Notes: generated from the sequence alone by a model not told the origin. Counted from the stretch's first letter, positions 23,620-32,111 are shown. The stretch is DNA of 39,841 bases from Bacillota bacterium (GCA_023400985.1 JAEXEN010000039.1:1-39841), one strand, 5' to 3'. Numbers and translations: made by a program.

Positions 23620-23649
23620 AGCTAAGGATCCGCCTCCTCCACCTTAGCT
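23620..23649 (+). promoter_or_regulatory. Leader hairpin with anti-Shine-Dalgarno loop
   Basis: AGCTAAGG (23620-23627) is exactly complementary to CCTTAGCT (23642-23649). The loop holds CGCCTCCTCC, which could pair with the GGGGG ribosome-binding site six bases after the stem. A switch between hairpin and loop-SD pairing is possible but speculative. Confidence 0.4.
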
Positions 23650-23661
23650 ACGGGGGTATGT

Positions 23662-24087
23662 ATGACTGTTTTCTTCTCGCTTTTAAGCGGTGCGCTCATC
23701 GCGGCGATGATACTTGTCAACGGCGAGCTCGGCGCAAGCTTGGGCAACTACCACGCCACGGTATTTGTGCATGTGAGCGGGCTTCTCGCCATATCGCTCG
23801 TGCTCCTATTTCGGCGCGAAGGGCTTCGCGGCACGCTTCATGCCGCGCCGTTTTCAAGTTATTTGGGCGGCTTCATCGGGGTACTGGCCGTAGTCGGCAA
23901 CAACATGAGCTTTGCGGCGCTCGGCGTTTCGGCAACGCTCGCGCTGGGGCTCTTGGGGCAAACGGCCGCGGCGCTTTTCATCGACAGCTTCGGGTGGCTC
24001 GGCGCAAGAAAGATACCGTTCGACAGGCGAAGGCTTGTGGGCGCGGCGCTCATCGCGGCCGGAGCGGCGGCCATGATGCTATTCTAG
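23662..24087 (+). CDS. DMT-superfamily small transporter, DUF606/YdcZ type (first of pair)
   Basis: A 141-residue membrane protein with four to five helices: VFFSLLSGALIAAMILVNGE, the family's N-terminal signature with NGxLG, then HVSGLLAISLVLLF, SYLGGFIGVLAVVGNNMSFA, LGVSATLALGLLGQTAAALF and a C-terminal helix ending AAAMMLF. Proteins of this family occur as adjacent pairs and probably work as heterodimers. The transported compound is unknown. The ATG follows a GGGGG site. Confidence 0.85.
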   Translation: MTVFFSLLSGALIAAMILVNGELGASLGNYHATVFVHVSGLLAISLVLLFRREGLRGTLHAAPFSSYLGGFIGVLAVVGNNMSFAALGVSATLALGLLGQTAAALFIDSFGWLGARKIPFDRRRLVGAALIAAGAAAMMLF

Positions 24088-24096
24088 GAGGGAACT

Positions 24097-24546
24097 ATGG
24101 CAGCAGTCACTTTCGGCATACTCGCGGGCGCCTCCATCGTGGCGGGGCGCATGGTGAACGCGCAGTTGAGTTCCGTCATCGGCCCGCATCGCGGCACCTT
24201 TTACAACTATGTGACGGGGCTTTCGCTCTCGCTTATCGTTCTTCTTCTCTCGGGCGAAGTGTTCCCCGCGCTTTTCCTGCCGCAGACCTTCCGTCAGTAC
24301 GCCATGTATACGGGCGGGCTTCTCGGGGTGATCGTGGTGCTCGTCGCCAACATCATCACCCCGCGCATGTCGGCGTTTGTGATGACCCTTCTCATCTTCA
24401 TAAGCCAGCTCGTTTCGGGCATCGTCATCGACGCGCTTACCGGTTCGCCCGTTTCATGGGGCAAGCTTGCCGGTGGGGCGCTGGTGCTCGCAGGCGTGCT
24501 CTACAACCGGAAAATCGAGCAGGCGGACAAAGCGGACGAGGCATAA
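24097..24546 (+). CDS. DMT-superfamily small transporter, DUF606/YdcZ type (second of pair)
   Basis: A 149-residue partner of the preceding gene, nine bases behind it, with its own AGGAGG. Helices include FGILAGASIVAGRMVNAQLS, YVTGLSLSLIVLLLSGE, YTGGLLGVIVVLVANIITPR and AFVMTLLIFISQLVSGIVID, then WGKLAGGALVLAGVLYNRKI and a short charged tail. The N-in/N-out complement of the first protein is likely. The two together make one transporter, as with other small DMT pairs. Confidence 0.85.
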   Translation: MAAVTFGILAGASIVAGRMVNAQLSSVIGPHRGTFYNYVTGLSLSLIVLLLSGEVFPALFLPQTFRQYAMYTGGLLGVIVVLVANIITPRMSAFVMTLLIFISQLVSGIVIDALTGSPVSWGKLAGGALVLAGVLYNRKIEQADKADEA

Positions 24547-24571
24547 CCATTCGGCTGCGGGAGGTACCTTC

Positions 24572-25720
24572 ATGCGGTACAGGAAACTCGGCAAAACGGG
24601 GATGGAGGCGGGCGTTATCGGCCTCGGCGCGGAGCATTTGGACGGCAAGGAGTTTGGCGTCGTAAAAGAGACGCTCGACGCCGCCATGGAATACGGCGTC
24701 AACATGATGGACGTTTTCATGCCCGGCAGCGACGTCCGCCAAAAGATCGGCAAGGCCATCAAGGGCAATCGCGGCAAGTTTATCCTCCAAGGGCATATCG
24801 GCTCGACGGATATCAACGAGCAGTACGACGTTTCACGCGATCCTGCTATCTGCAAGAAGTATTTTGAAAGCCTTTTGAGCGATCTTCATACCGATTATAT
24901 CGACTTTGGCATGCTCTTTTTGATCGATAACGAGGAAAGCTTCGACAAGGTGTTCAACGGCGGTATCGCGCGCTATGCGCAAGGCCTCAAAAAAGGCGGC
25001 GTCATCCGCGGCATCGGCGCAAGCTCACACGATCCCGTGATTGCTAAAAAGATCGTGGAAACGGGCGTCGTCGACCTATTGATGTTCAGCGTCAACCCCG
25101 CGTTCGATATGGTGCCCGCAGCGATAAACGTACTCGATTACCTCGATAACGATTTCGACAAAAGCACGATGCTCAAGATCGACGAAAAGCGCCTGGAGCT
25201 TTATAAGACCTGCGAAAAGCTCGATATCCCCATCACGGTGATGAAAACGCTGGCGGCGGGGAAGCTTCTAACGAAGGAGCATACCCCTTTTGCAAAGCCC
25301 CTCACAGTGGCGCAGTGCATCCATTACGCGCTCACGCGGCCCGCGGTAAAAAGCGTTATGATCGGCTGCCAAAGCCGCAGGGAGGTAGAGGAAGCGGTCG
25401 CCTATTTATCCGCCGCGCCCGAAGCTTTGGATTATACCGAAGCCATCAGCGGCATGAACAAGGATTTCAAGGGGAGCTGCGTTTACTGCAACCACTGTTT
25501 GCCCTGCCCCGTTAACATCGACATCGCGGCGGTCAACAAATATCTCGATATCGCTTTGATGGATAAGTTCGCCGCGCAAAAGGGCGCGGGGGAACATTAC
25601 GCGGCGCTTGACGCGCACGGCTCCGACTGCATACAATGCGGGAGCTGCGAGAGCAAATGCCCGTTTTCCGTTCCTGTCATGCAAAACATGGAGAAGGCCG
25701 TGGAAATTTTCGGCCGCTGA
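24572..25720 (+). CDS. Aldo/keto reductase-like protein with ferredoxin-type C terminus
   Basis: A 382-residue protein with an AKR TIM barrel and a C-terminal Fe-S domain. ATG 24572 has GGGAGG eight bases upstream. N terminus MRYRKLGKTGMEAGVIGLGA is typical; GGVIRGIGASSHDP is the AKR strand-6 block. The usual catalytic set is altered: the D-x-A-x-x-Y region reads MMDVFMPGSD, without the Tyr, and the usual Lys site reads ILQGHIGS. The C-terminal part has CVYCNHCLPCP and CIQCGSCESKCPFSVPV, two cysteine groups fit for 4Fe-4S binding. Likely a redox protein coupled to ferredoxin rather than a simple NADPH reductase; substrate unknown. The pirin gene follows 32 bases later. Confidence 0.85.
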   Translation: MRYRKLGKTGMEAGVIGLGAEHLDGKEFGVVKETLDAAMEYGVNMMDVFMPGSDVRQKIGKAIKGNRGKFILQGHIGSTDINEQYDVSRDPAICKKYFESLLSDLHTDYIDFGMLFLIDNEESFDKVFNGGIARYAQGLKKGGVIRGIGASSHDPVIAKKIVETGVVDLLMFSVNPAFDMVPAAINVLDYLDNDFDKSTMLKIDEKRLELYKTCEKLDIPITVMKTLAAGKLLTKEHTPFAKPLTVAQCIHYALTRPAVKSVMIGCQSRREVEEAVAYLSAAPEALDYTEAISGMNKDFKGSCVYCNHCLPCPVNIDIAAVNKYLDIALMDKFAAQKGAGEHYAALDAHGSDCIQCGSCESKCPFSVPVMQNMEKAVEIFGR

Positions 25721-25752
25721 ACGACAAAAAAATAAGCGAGGGAGAAACCGCC

Positions 25753-26586
25753 ATGGGGACCATTCGCGAAATCGTGACAGGTGAAGCGCAGTATGACGGC
25801 GCGGGCGTTAAGCTCGTGCGCGTGATCGGCCACCGCACCGTGGAGGCGTTCGATCCGTTTTTGATGCTCGACGCGTTCGACTCCGACGATCCCGAGGACT
25901 ACATCCGGGGCTTTCCATGGCATCCGCACCGCGGCATCGAAACGGTGACATACCTCATCCGCGGCGATATCGAACACGGCGACAGCCTCGGCAACAAGGG
26001 CTCTATCCTGGACGGCTGCTGCCAGTGGATGACCGCGGGGAGCGGCATCCTCCATCAGGAAATGCCGCAGAGCACGGAGAAGATGCTCGGCGTGCAGCTC
26101 TGGCTGAACCTGCCAAAAAGTCAAAAAATGGCCGCGCCGCAGTACCGCGACATCCGCGCCGACATGGTGCCCAAAATCGAGGAGGACGGCGTAACGGTGC
26201 GCGTCATCTCCGGCGCATACAAAAATGCGGTCGCCAAGATGCAGGGCGATTATGTGAAAACGCTGTTTCTGGACGTGGACTTGGGGAAAAACCAAACGTG
26301 GGAGCTCGCGACCGATCCGGAGGCCACGCTTTTCATCTACATCGTGGAGGGGAAAGGCGCCTTCGACCCGGACGGCGAAAGCTTTCTTCCGGCCAAAAGA
26401 GCGGTACTTTTCAACAGCGGCCGCCGCTTCTTTGCCCGCGCGGGCGAAAGCGGCATCCGGTTTTTGCTGTTCTCGGGCAGGCCTCTTAAAGAGTCCGTCG
26501 CGTGGGGCGGCCCCATCGTTATGAATACGCAGGAGGAATTGCAGCAGGCGTTCCGCGAGTTTAGGGAAGGCACATTCATCCGTTAA
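25753..26586 (+). CDS. Pirin-family cupin protein
   Basis: A 277-residue bicupin. The N-terminal cupin carries the pirin metal site: FPWHPHRGIETVTYLIRGDI (two His), then EHGDS with another His and GSGILHQEMPQ with His/Glu. Some pirins are quercetin 2,3-dioxygenases, others act as redox sensors; sequence does not decide. The second cupin (LATDPEATLFIYIVEGKGAF) lacks metal ligands, as usual. GAGGGAG precedes the ATG. Possible operon with the Fe-S AKR-like gene. Confidence 0.92.
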   Translation: MGTIREIVTGEAQYDGAGVKLVRVIGHRTVEAFDPFLMLDAFDSDDPEDYIRGFPWHPHRGIETVTYLIRGDIEHGDSLGNKGSILDGCCQWMTAGSGILHQEMPQSTEKMLGVQLWLNLPKSQKMAAPQYRDIRADMVPKIEEDGVTVRVISGAYKNAVAKMQGDYVKTLFLDVDLGKNQTWELATDPEATLFIYIVEGKGAFDPDGESFLPAKRAVLFNSGRRFFARAGESGIRFLLFSGRPLKESVAWGGPIVMNTQEELQQAFREFREGTFIR

Positions 26587-26711
26587 AGGAGGCGTCTTAT
26601 AAAGAACCTCCTTTTCCGATAACGGGAATGTCCGCTACCTCTCCTGCGCTTCCCGTCCGGCCTTTTCGCCCGACATATCGGGGAGATTTCGTCCCATGCT
26701 CAAGGCAGGTT

Positions 26712-26757
26712 GTAGGGGCCGGCTTCCCGGGCGGCCCGCGGACAATCACAACCCTAC
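26712..26757. repeat. GC-rich interspersed-repeat candidate
   Basis: GTAGGG (26712-26717) and CCCTAC (26752-26757) bracket a GC-rich core with CCGGC, CCCGGG and GGCCCG dyads. Sequences starting TGTAGGGGCCGG are, as I recall, frequent between genes in gut Clostridia. It lies in the gap before the next gene; copy number is unverified. Confidence 0.4.
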
Positions 26758-26786
26758 TTGAACTCACCCATCCGTACGGAGGGCGC

Positions 26787-27650
26787 ATGTTAGAGCAAAA
26801 CCATAAAAACGGCGTACACGCGCAAAAGCTGATCGCGCTCCAGCGCGAGGATGGCGCGTGGGGGCATTTTCATTCGCTTAGCCAAATCAGCGGCTCGCCC
26901 GTGACGACCGAACAGGCCTTGAGGCGGTTGGAGCGTCTCGGGTTTACGAAGAGCGATCCGCCCATACAAAAAGCGCTTTCCTATATGCGCGCCTGCCTCG
27001 CGGGCGAAAAGGAAATCCCCGACCGGCGCGAAAAAACGCACGACTGGGATATGTTCACACGTACCATGCTTGCCGCATGGATACGCCGTTTTACAAAAGC
27101 GGACGCGCTCGCCAACGAGATCGCCGCGCAGTGGGGCAAAACGGTATCCGCCGCCTACGAGGACGGGCATTACGACCACGGGGCTTATCTTGCGGCTTAC
27201 CGGGGAACCTTCGGCGCAAGGCCGTTCGGAGGACGGCTTATCGACTTTAGAGCGTTTTATGAGATATCCCTCGTTTCCGCAACGCTCGATCCTCGCGTGG
27301 AACGCGCATTTTCCAAGGACGTATTAAGCCATCCGACGGGCATCTATTACGTATACGGCGCAACGCTTCTAAGCCCGCCCGAGGATTTTAGCTCAAAGGA
27401 CGCGAGCCGCTACCTCGCCGCCGTGGAGTTGATGCTCGAATATGAAAGCTCCGCCTGCCGTACGCTTCTTTCTCCCGCCGCCAAATGGCTCAAAGCGCAC
27501 CGCGGCGCGGACGGGCTTTGGGATATGGGCGCAAAGGTGAAAGATAACATATATTTTCCGCTCTCCGATTCGTGGAGAACCGCCTCGGACAGGAAGCGGG
27601 ACTGCACGGAGCGCATCATGCGGGCGCTTGAGAGGCTCGAGAAGGCATAG
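26787..27650 (+). CDS. Hypothetical all-helical, alpha-toroid-like protein
   Basis: A 287-residue soluble protein with no signal peptide. ATG 26787 has GGAGGG upstream; longer frames cross the repeat and are not credible. The N-terminal segment KLIALQREDGAWGHFHSLSQ followed by TTEQALRRLERLGF, and the later WLKAHRGADGLWDMGAKVKD, look like the QxxDGxW motifs of alpha/alpha-toroid proteins (prenyltransferase, squalene-cyclase and related folds). Catalytic DxDD-type motifs are not seen. It stands alone after the pirin gene. Function is unknown. Confidence 0.7.
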   Translation: MLEQNHKNGVHAQKLIALQREDGAWGHFHSLSQISGSPVTTEQALRRLERLGFTKSDPPIQKALSYMRACLAGEKEIPDRREKTHDWDMFTRTMLAAWIRRFTKADALANEIAAQWGKTVSAAYEDGHYDHGAYLAAYRGTFGARPFGGRLIDFRAFYEISLVSATLDPRVERAFSKDVLSHPTGIYYVYGATLLSPPEDFSSKDASRYLAAVELMLEYESSACRTLLSPAAKWLKAHRGADGLWDMGAKVKDNIYFPLSDSWRTASDRKRDCTERIMRALERLEKA

Positions 27651-27718
27651 AAAATCACGGTGTCTGCGACCGGTCCGGGTATATTTTCAGGCATCCGTTG
27701 CGAACATTTCCTCCTATC

Positions 27719-28963
27719 TTAGCCTTTAGCGTTTGAAAGCATCAGCTTGATGCGGTTTTCCTGGTTGACCCTCGTTGCGCCAGCGTCGTAATCTACCGCG
27801 ACGATGTTGATATCCGGGTTTCTCTCCTTGACGGGGCGCATCATCCCCTTGCCGCAAACATGGTTCGGGAGGCACCCGAAGGGCTGCACGCACACGATGT
27901 TTTTCACGCCCGCTTCCGCAAGCTCCAGCATTTCGGCGGTAAGAAGCCATCCCTCGCCCATCTTCGCGCCGCGGCTTATTATGCCCTCGCAAAGCTCTAT
28001 GGTCTTTTCAAACGGCGTGGGCGGCGTAAAGCTGCCCTCTTCTTTCATCAGTTCAATGATGCCGCGCTTTTTTCCGCTCAAGAAGCCGAACGCAAGCTTC
28101 GCGAATTTGGACTTGAAACGGTTCCGCCCGTACAGCTTATAATCCTCGATGCTGTTGTAAACGCAGTACAGGCAAAAATCCAAAAGCCCCGGCACGGTTA
28201 CCTCCGCGCCCTCGTCCACGAGGAAATTCTCGAGGCCGTTGTTGCCCAAGGGCGAGTATTTCACGAATATTTCCCCCACGACGCCCACCTTTACGGTGTC
28301 TTTTTTTGTCTTTGGGATAGCGGCGAAGTCGTCTAAGATGCTCTTATAGTTTTCCGTGATCTTGCCGTAGCGTATCCTTCCGCCCGCGCCCATTTCCTTT
28401 CCTAGGCGCTTTGTCCAGCGCTCGGCCAAAGCTTCCGCGTCGCCGCGATGAATCTCGTAGGGCTTGCATTGGTTCACGAGCGAAAGCAAAAGGTCGCCGT
28501 AGAGGATGCCGTACAGCATGCTGTGCAATATGGGGAGCGTAAGACAAAAGCCCGGATGATTTTCAAGCCCGAGGAGGTTGAAGGAGATCACGGGCACATA
28601 ACCGTACCCGGCCTTAACGAGCGCCTTGCGGAGCAGCGAAATATAGTTGGAGGCGCGGCAGCCGCCCCCTGTCTGAAACAAGATCAGCGCCGTTTTATGC
28701 GGGTCGTATTTGCCGGAGCGCAGTGCGTCCACAAACTGACCCACCACCAAAACGGCGGGGTAGCAGGTATCGTTGTGCACATAGTGCAAGCCCGTTTCCG
28801 CGATCTCGGGCCCTTCCGTCCGTAAAAGCTCCGCCTTGTAGCCGTAGGTATTCAGCACGCTTATGATAAGCTCAAAGTGCATGGGCAGCATGGTCGGGAT
28901 CAGTATCGTATACTCCTTTTTCATCTCTCTGGTAAAGGGAACGTAGGTCAATTTCCGCTTCAT
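27719..28963 (-). CDS. 2-hydroxyacyl-CoA dehydratase-type protein (HgdB-like partner of activase)
   Basis: A 414-residue protein related to the C-terminal part of large acyl-CoA dehydratase activase proteins and to dehydratase subunits. GGAGGAG 9-10 bases before ATG 28963 fixes the start although it lies 92 bases inside the preceding gene. Blocks: EYTILIPTMLPMHFELIISV, HNDTCYPAVLVVGQFVDALR, LFQTGGGCRASNYISLLRKA, LGNNGLENFLVDEGAEVTVP and VCVQPFGCLPNHVCGKGMMR. The cysteines in these blocks are candidates for Fe-S binding. It probably works together with the adjacent activase; which substrate is reduced or dehydrated is unknown. Confidence 0.82.
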   Translation of the reverse strand: MKRKLTYVPFTREMKKEYTILIPTMLPMHFELIISVLNTYGYKAELLRTEGPEIAETGLHYVHNDTCYPAVLVVGQFVDALRSGKYDPHKTALILFQTGGGCRASNYISLLRKALVKAGYGYVPVISFNLLGLENHPGFCLTLPILHSMLYGILYGDLLLSLVNQCKPYEIHRGDAEALAERWTKRLGKEMGAGGRIRYGKITENYKSILDDFAAIPKTKKDTVKVGVVGEIFVKYSPLGNNGLENFLVDEGAEVTVPGLLDFCLYCVYNSIEDYKLYGRNRFKSKFAKLAFGFLSGKKRGIIELMKEEGSFTPPTPFEKTIELCEGIISRGAKMGEGWLLTAEMLELAEAGVKNIVCVQPFGCLPNHVCGKGMMRPVKERNPDINIVAVDYDAGATRVNQENRIKLMLSNAKG

Positions 28964-31898
28964 GGCTTTTCTCCTCCAATGCGCCCAAGAGGCTCCGCAG
29001 GCGTATCCGAACAGCGCCCAAATTGGTGATCTCGTCGATCTTGATCTGGGTATAGAATTTTTGCACTCCCTCTAAAATGGAACGCACCTCGTCGGTGGTG
29101 ACGGCGTCGAGCCCGCAGCCGAAGGACACGAGCTGCACGAGCTCCACGTCTTCATTTTGCGCCGCAAAGCGTGCCGCGCGGTACAGCCTTGCGTGGTACG
29201 TCCACTGGTTCAATACGCGCGCCTTCTTGGGCGGCGCCAAGTGGCATACGCTGTCCTCGCTCACGACCACGAAGCCGAGCGAGGCGGCCAGCTTGTCGAT
29301 GCCGTGGCCGATCTCGGGATCGATATGGTACGGCCGCCCCGCGAGTATCATGACGCGCTTTTTGTTTTCGCGCGCATAGCGCAGGGCCTTTTCCCCCTCC
29401 CGCCTGACTTCGCGCATATATTCTTCATATGCCTTAAAACCCGCGTTCACCGCACGGCGCACTTCATTGCGGCTAACCGCCTCACCCAAATCGCGAAGGC
29501 TTTTATAGAGCGTCCGCGCAAGCGCCGCACGGCTTCCTATATCGAGATACGGATGGAAGAACCACGCGTTTTTGAGGCTTTCCATGTTCCCGTTGAGAAG
29601 CTCCGCATAGTAGGCCACGATGGGACAGTTGTAGTGGTTGTCCCCCGATTTTTCATCCACATTGTAGGTAAGGCAGGGGCAGAAGATCGTTCCAACGCCG
29701 GCTTCGAGAAGCCCCTCCACATGCCCGTGCATGATCTTCGCGGGGTAACATGCGGTGTCGGAAGGGATGGAAAACTGCCCTTTAAAGTAGGTTTTTCCGT
29801 CAGAAAGGCCGGAGGATACCACCTCATACCCAAGACTCGTAAAAACGCCGTACCACAGAGGCAAAAGCTCGTACATCCCGAGCGCCAGAGGCAGGCCTAT
29901 CTTCCCGCGCTTCCCGATTTGGCCGACATAGGAGGAAAGATAGTCCCTTTTCCATTGGTGCAGGTTCGGAAGTTCGTTTTCCTCTTTTGCGCCGAGCGCC
30001 TTTTCGCACCGATTGCCGGAGATATAGCGCTCGCCGCCGGCAAATATGTTTACCGTAAGGTGGCAATGGTTCGTGCAGCCCTTGCATACGGCGGATCTTG
30101 ACGTATGCTCGAAGCGGTCGAGCTCCGCTTGGGAAAGCAAAGCGCTTTTTGCAAAGCGCATGGCGTAAAGCGCCGCGCCGAAAGCCCCCATCAGTTCCGG
30201 GGCGGCGGGGCGTATGACATCCGTACGAAGTTCAAGCTCAAATGCACGGAGCACCGCGTCGTTTAAAAACGTGCCGCCCTGCACCACAATATGCTTTCCA
30301 AGTTCATCCGCCGAGCCCGCGCGGATCACCTTATAGATCGCGTTCTTCACGACGCTGATGGATAGCCCCGCTGAAATATCCTCCACGGTCGCGCCGTCTT
30401 TTTGAGACTGCTTGACGGAGGAATTCATGAATACCGTACAGCGGGACCCGAGGTTCACGGGCGCTTTGCTCTTAAGCCCCAACCGCGCAAACTCGGCGGT
30501 CTCATACCCCATGGATTTTGCGAAGGTCTCCACAAAAGAACCGCAGCCCGAGGAGCACGCCTCGTTGAGGAAAATGGAATCGATCGCACCGCCAAGGATG
30601 CGAAAGCATTTGATGTCCTGCCCGCCGATGTCCAAAATAAAATCCACATCCGGCCTGAAATATTTCGCGGCCGTGTAATGGGCGATGGTCTCCACCACCC
30701 CCGCGTCGGTATGGAAGGCGTGGCGAATCAGCTCCTCCCCGTAGCCGGTGGCGGCGCACCCGCATATGCGGACGCGGCTGCCGCACAGACGCCGGAGCTT
30801 TTTTAGCTGCTCCAACGCCAGCGCGACGGGCGAGCCCAAATTGGAGCTGTAAAAGCCATACAGAAGCTTTTTATCCTCGGAGATGAGCGCGAGCTTGGTC
30901 GTGGTGCTGCCGCAGTCGATGCCGAGCCACGCGCGCCCCACATAGGAGGCAATATCCAGCTTTTGCACCGTCGCCTCGGTGTGGCGCGCCTGAAACGCCT
31001 CGTATTCCTTTTCATCCTGAAACAACGGCTGCAGCCGGCCGCGGTCATACGAAGGCTTTTTTGCGCTTTGCGTAAGATTATCTATAAGTTCCGCATAGGT
31101 GACGGGACCGTCGGAAGCGCTGTAAAGCGCCGCGCCCAGCGCTACGGCAAACCGCGCGTAGCTTGGACAAACGCCGGTCTTCTCCGTCAAATGCAGCGTC
31201 TCGCGAAAGCGCGCGCGGAGCCCCTTGCAATAATATAGAGGCCCGCCCATAAACAACACCTTGCCGCTTATCCTCCGGCCCTGCGCAAGGCCCACCACGG
31301 TTTGGTTGACCACCGCCTGGTAGATGGAAGCCGCCACATCGGCCTTGCTCGCGCCCTGGTTAAGGAGCGGCTGTATGTCGGTCTTGGCAAAAACGCCGCA
31401 GCGGGAGGCTATGGGATAGATTCGCTCGGCCTTTTGCGCCGCCTCGTCCATCTCGTCGACCGTCATGTTCAAAAGGATCGCCATCTGGTCGATAAACGCG
31501 CCGGTGCCGCCCGCGCAGCTCCCGTTCATGCGCTCATCCATGCCGCCCGTAAAGAAAATGATCTTCGCATCCTCGCCGCCAAGCTCTATGACGGCGCTCG
31601 CGTCCGGCTCGAGCCGCTTTACGACCTCGCCGGTAGCATAAACCTCCTGCACGAAAGGAAGCCCCGCAGCCTCGGCCATGCCGAGCCCCGCGGAGCCGGA
31701 GATCGCGAACGTGAAAGGCGCCTCCTGCAGCGTGCCTTCGATTTCGCGAAGCATCTCTATGGACTTTGCGCGCACCTGTGAAAAATGCCGCTCGTATTTT
31801 TGGTAAAGGACGTTCCCGCCCTCCGTGAGTACGACCTTCGCCGTCGTGGAGCCGATGTCTATGCCAAGCGCACGCGTATTCTTTACCGCAATGTCCAT
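28872..31898 (-). CDS. Acyl-CoA dehydratase activase, two ASKHA ATPase domains plus DUF2229-type domain
   Basis: Large ATPase of about 1008 residues, related to HgdC/BcrAD/BadFG activators that drive an electron uphill into dehydratases or reductases. Domain 1 begins ALGIDIGSTTAKVVLTEGGN and has GSCAGGTGAFIDQMAILLNM. Domain 2 begins AWLGIDCGSTTTKLALISED and has NEACSSGCGSFVETFAKSMG. In both, the Cys near the helix between domains is a candidate ligand of the bridging 4Fe-4S cluster. A linker with CKGCTNHCHLTVNIFAGGER follows, then the DUF2229-like region (GIPLALGMYELLPLW-like, DTACYPAKIMHGHVEGL). ATG 31898 is preferred: it lies exactly one TSS distance behind a -10 box; there is no ribosome-binding site. 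GTG 31916 would lie inside the promoter. Confidence 0.85.
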   Translation of the reverse strand: MDIAVKNTRALGIDIGSTTAKVVLTEGGNVLYQKYERHFSQVRAKSIEMLREIEGTLQEAPFTFAISGSAGLGMAEAAGLPFVQEVYATGEVVKRLEPDASAVIELGGEDAKIIFFTGGMDERMNGSCAGGTGAFIDQMAILLNMTVDEMDEAAQKAERIYPIASRCGVFAKTDIQPLLNQGASKADVAASIYQAVVNQTVVGLAQGRRISGKVLFMGGPLYYCKGLRARFRETLHLTEKTGVCPSYARFAVALGAALYSASDGPVTYAELIDNLTQSAKKPSYDRGRLQPLFQDEKEYEAFQARHTEATVQKLDIASYVGRAWLGIDCGSTTTKLALISEDKKLLYGFYSSNLGSPVALALEQLKKLRRLCGSRVRICGCAATGYGEELIRHAFHTDAGVVETIAHYTAAKYFRPDVDFILDIGGQDIKCFRILGGAIDSIFLNEACSSGCGSFVETFAKSMGYETAEFARLGLKSKAPVNLGSRCTVFMNSSVKQSQKDGATVEDISAGLSISVVKNAIYKVIRAGSADELGKHIVVQGGTFLNDAVLRAFELELRTDVIRPAAPELMGAFGAALYAMRFAKSALLSQAELDRFEHTSRSAVCKGCTNHCHLTVNIFAGGERYISGNRCEKALGAKEENELPNLHQWKRDYLSSYVGQIGKRGKIGLPLALGMYELLPLWYGVFTSLGYEVVSSGLSDGKTYFKGQFSIPSDTACYPAKIMHGHVEGLLEAGVGTIFCPCLTYNVDEKSGDNHYNCPIVAYYAELLNGNMESLKNAWFFHPYLDIGSRAALARTLYKSLRDLGEAVSRNEVRRAVNAGFKAYEEYMREVRREGEKALRYARENKKRVMILAGRPYHIDPEIGHGIDKLAASLGFVVVSEDSVCHLAPPKKARVLNQWTYHARLYRAARFAAQNEDVELVQLVSFGCGLDAVTTDEVRSILEGVQKFYTQIKIDEITNLGAVRIRLRSLLGALEEKSHEAEIDLRSLYQRDEKGVYDTDPDHAAHAL

Positions 31899-31904
31899 AT
31901 AGAA

Positions 31905-31934
31905 ATTATAATACACACGTGTTGGCTATATCAA
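31905..31934 (-). promoter_or_regulatory. Promoter giving a leaderless activase transcript
   Basis: Minus strand TTGATA (31929-31934) and TATAAT (31905-31910) are 18 bases apart. Only six bases lie between the -10 and the ATG at 31898, which places +1 at the A of the start codon. No Shine-Dalgarno sequence exists upstream of that ATG. Confidence 0.65.
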
Positions 31935-32019
31935 TGATAGCGGGGTTAGAAGTATGTATGGATATTTATCATCCTATCGCCGTATCAAAGCCTGCTTTAA
32001 ACCAAAGAATGGTTTTTTC

Positions 32020-32048
32020 TGGACAACCTGCAAATTTTTCCTTATAAT
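32020..32048 (+). promoter_or_regulatory. Promoter of the metal/siderophore ABC operon
   Basis: TGGACA and a perfect TATAAT stand exactly 17 bases apart. Transcription should start near 32055, inside the adjoining dyad. Confidence 0.7.
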
Positions 32049-32052
32049 GGAC

Positions 32053-32082
32053 ATGCGTTATTCTCATATATATATAACGCAT
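32053..32082. promoter_or_regulatory. Operator-like dyad at the transcription start
   Basis: ATGCGTTAT (32053-32061) and ATAACGCAT (32074-32082) are exact inverted copies, centre to centre 21 bases, with an AT-rich alternating middle. Two turns of helix between half-sites suit a dimeric repressor that blocks transcription initiation. A metal-responsive regulator (Fur- or DtxR-like) is an inference from the genes it precedes. Confidence 0.6.
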
Positions 32083-32111
32083 TCCACATCAACGAACAAG
32101 GCAGGCGCGAA

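Noticed and set aside
23658..24665. Arg/His-rich plus-strand frame of 335 codons
   Set aside because: Out-of-frame shadow of the DMT pair; composition is not protein-like.
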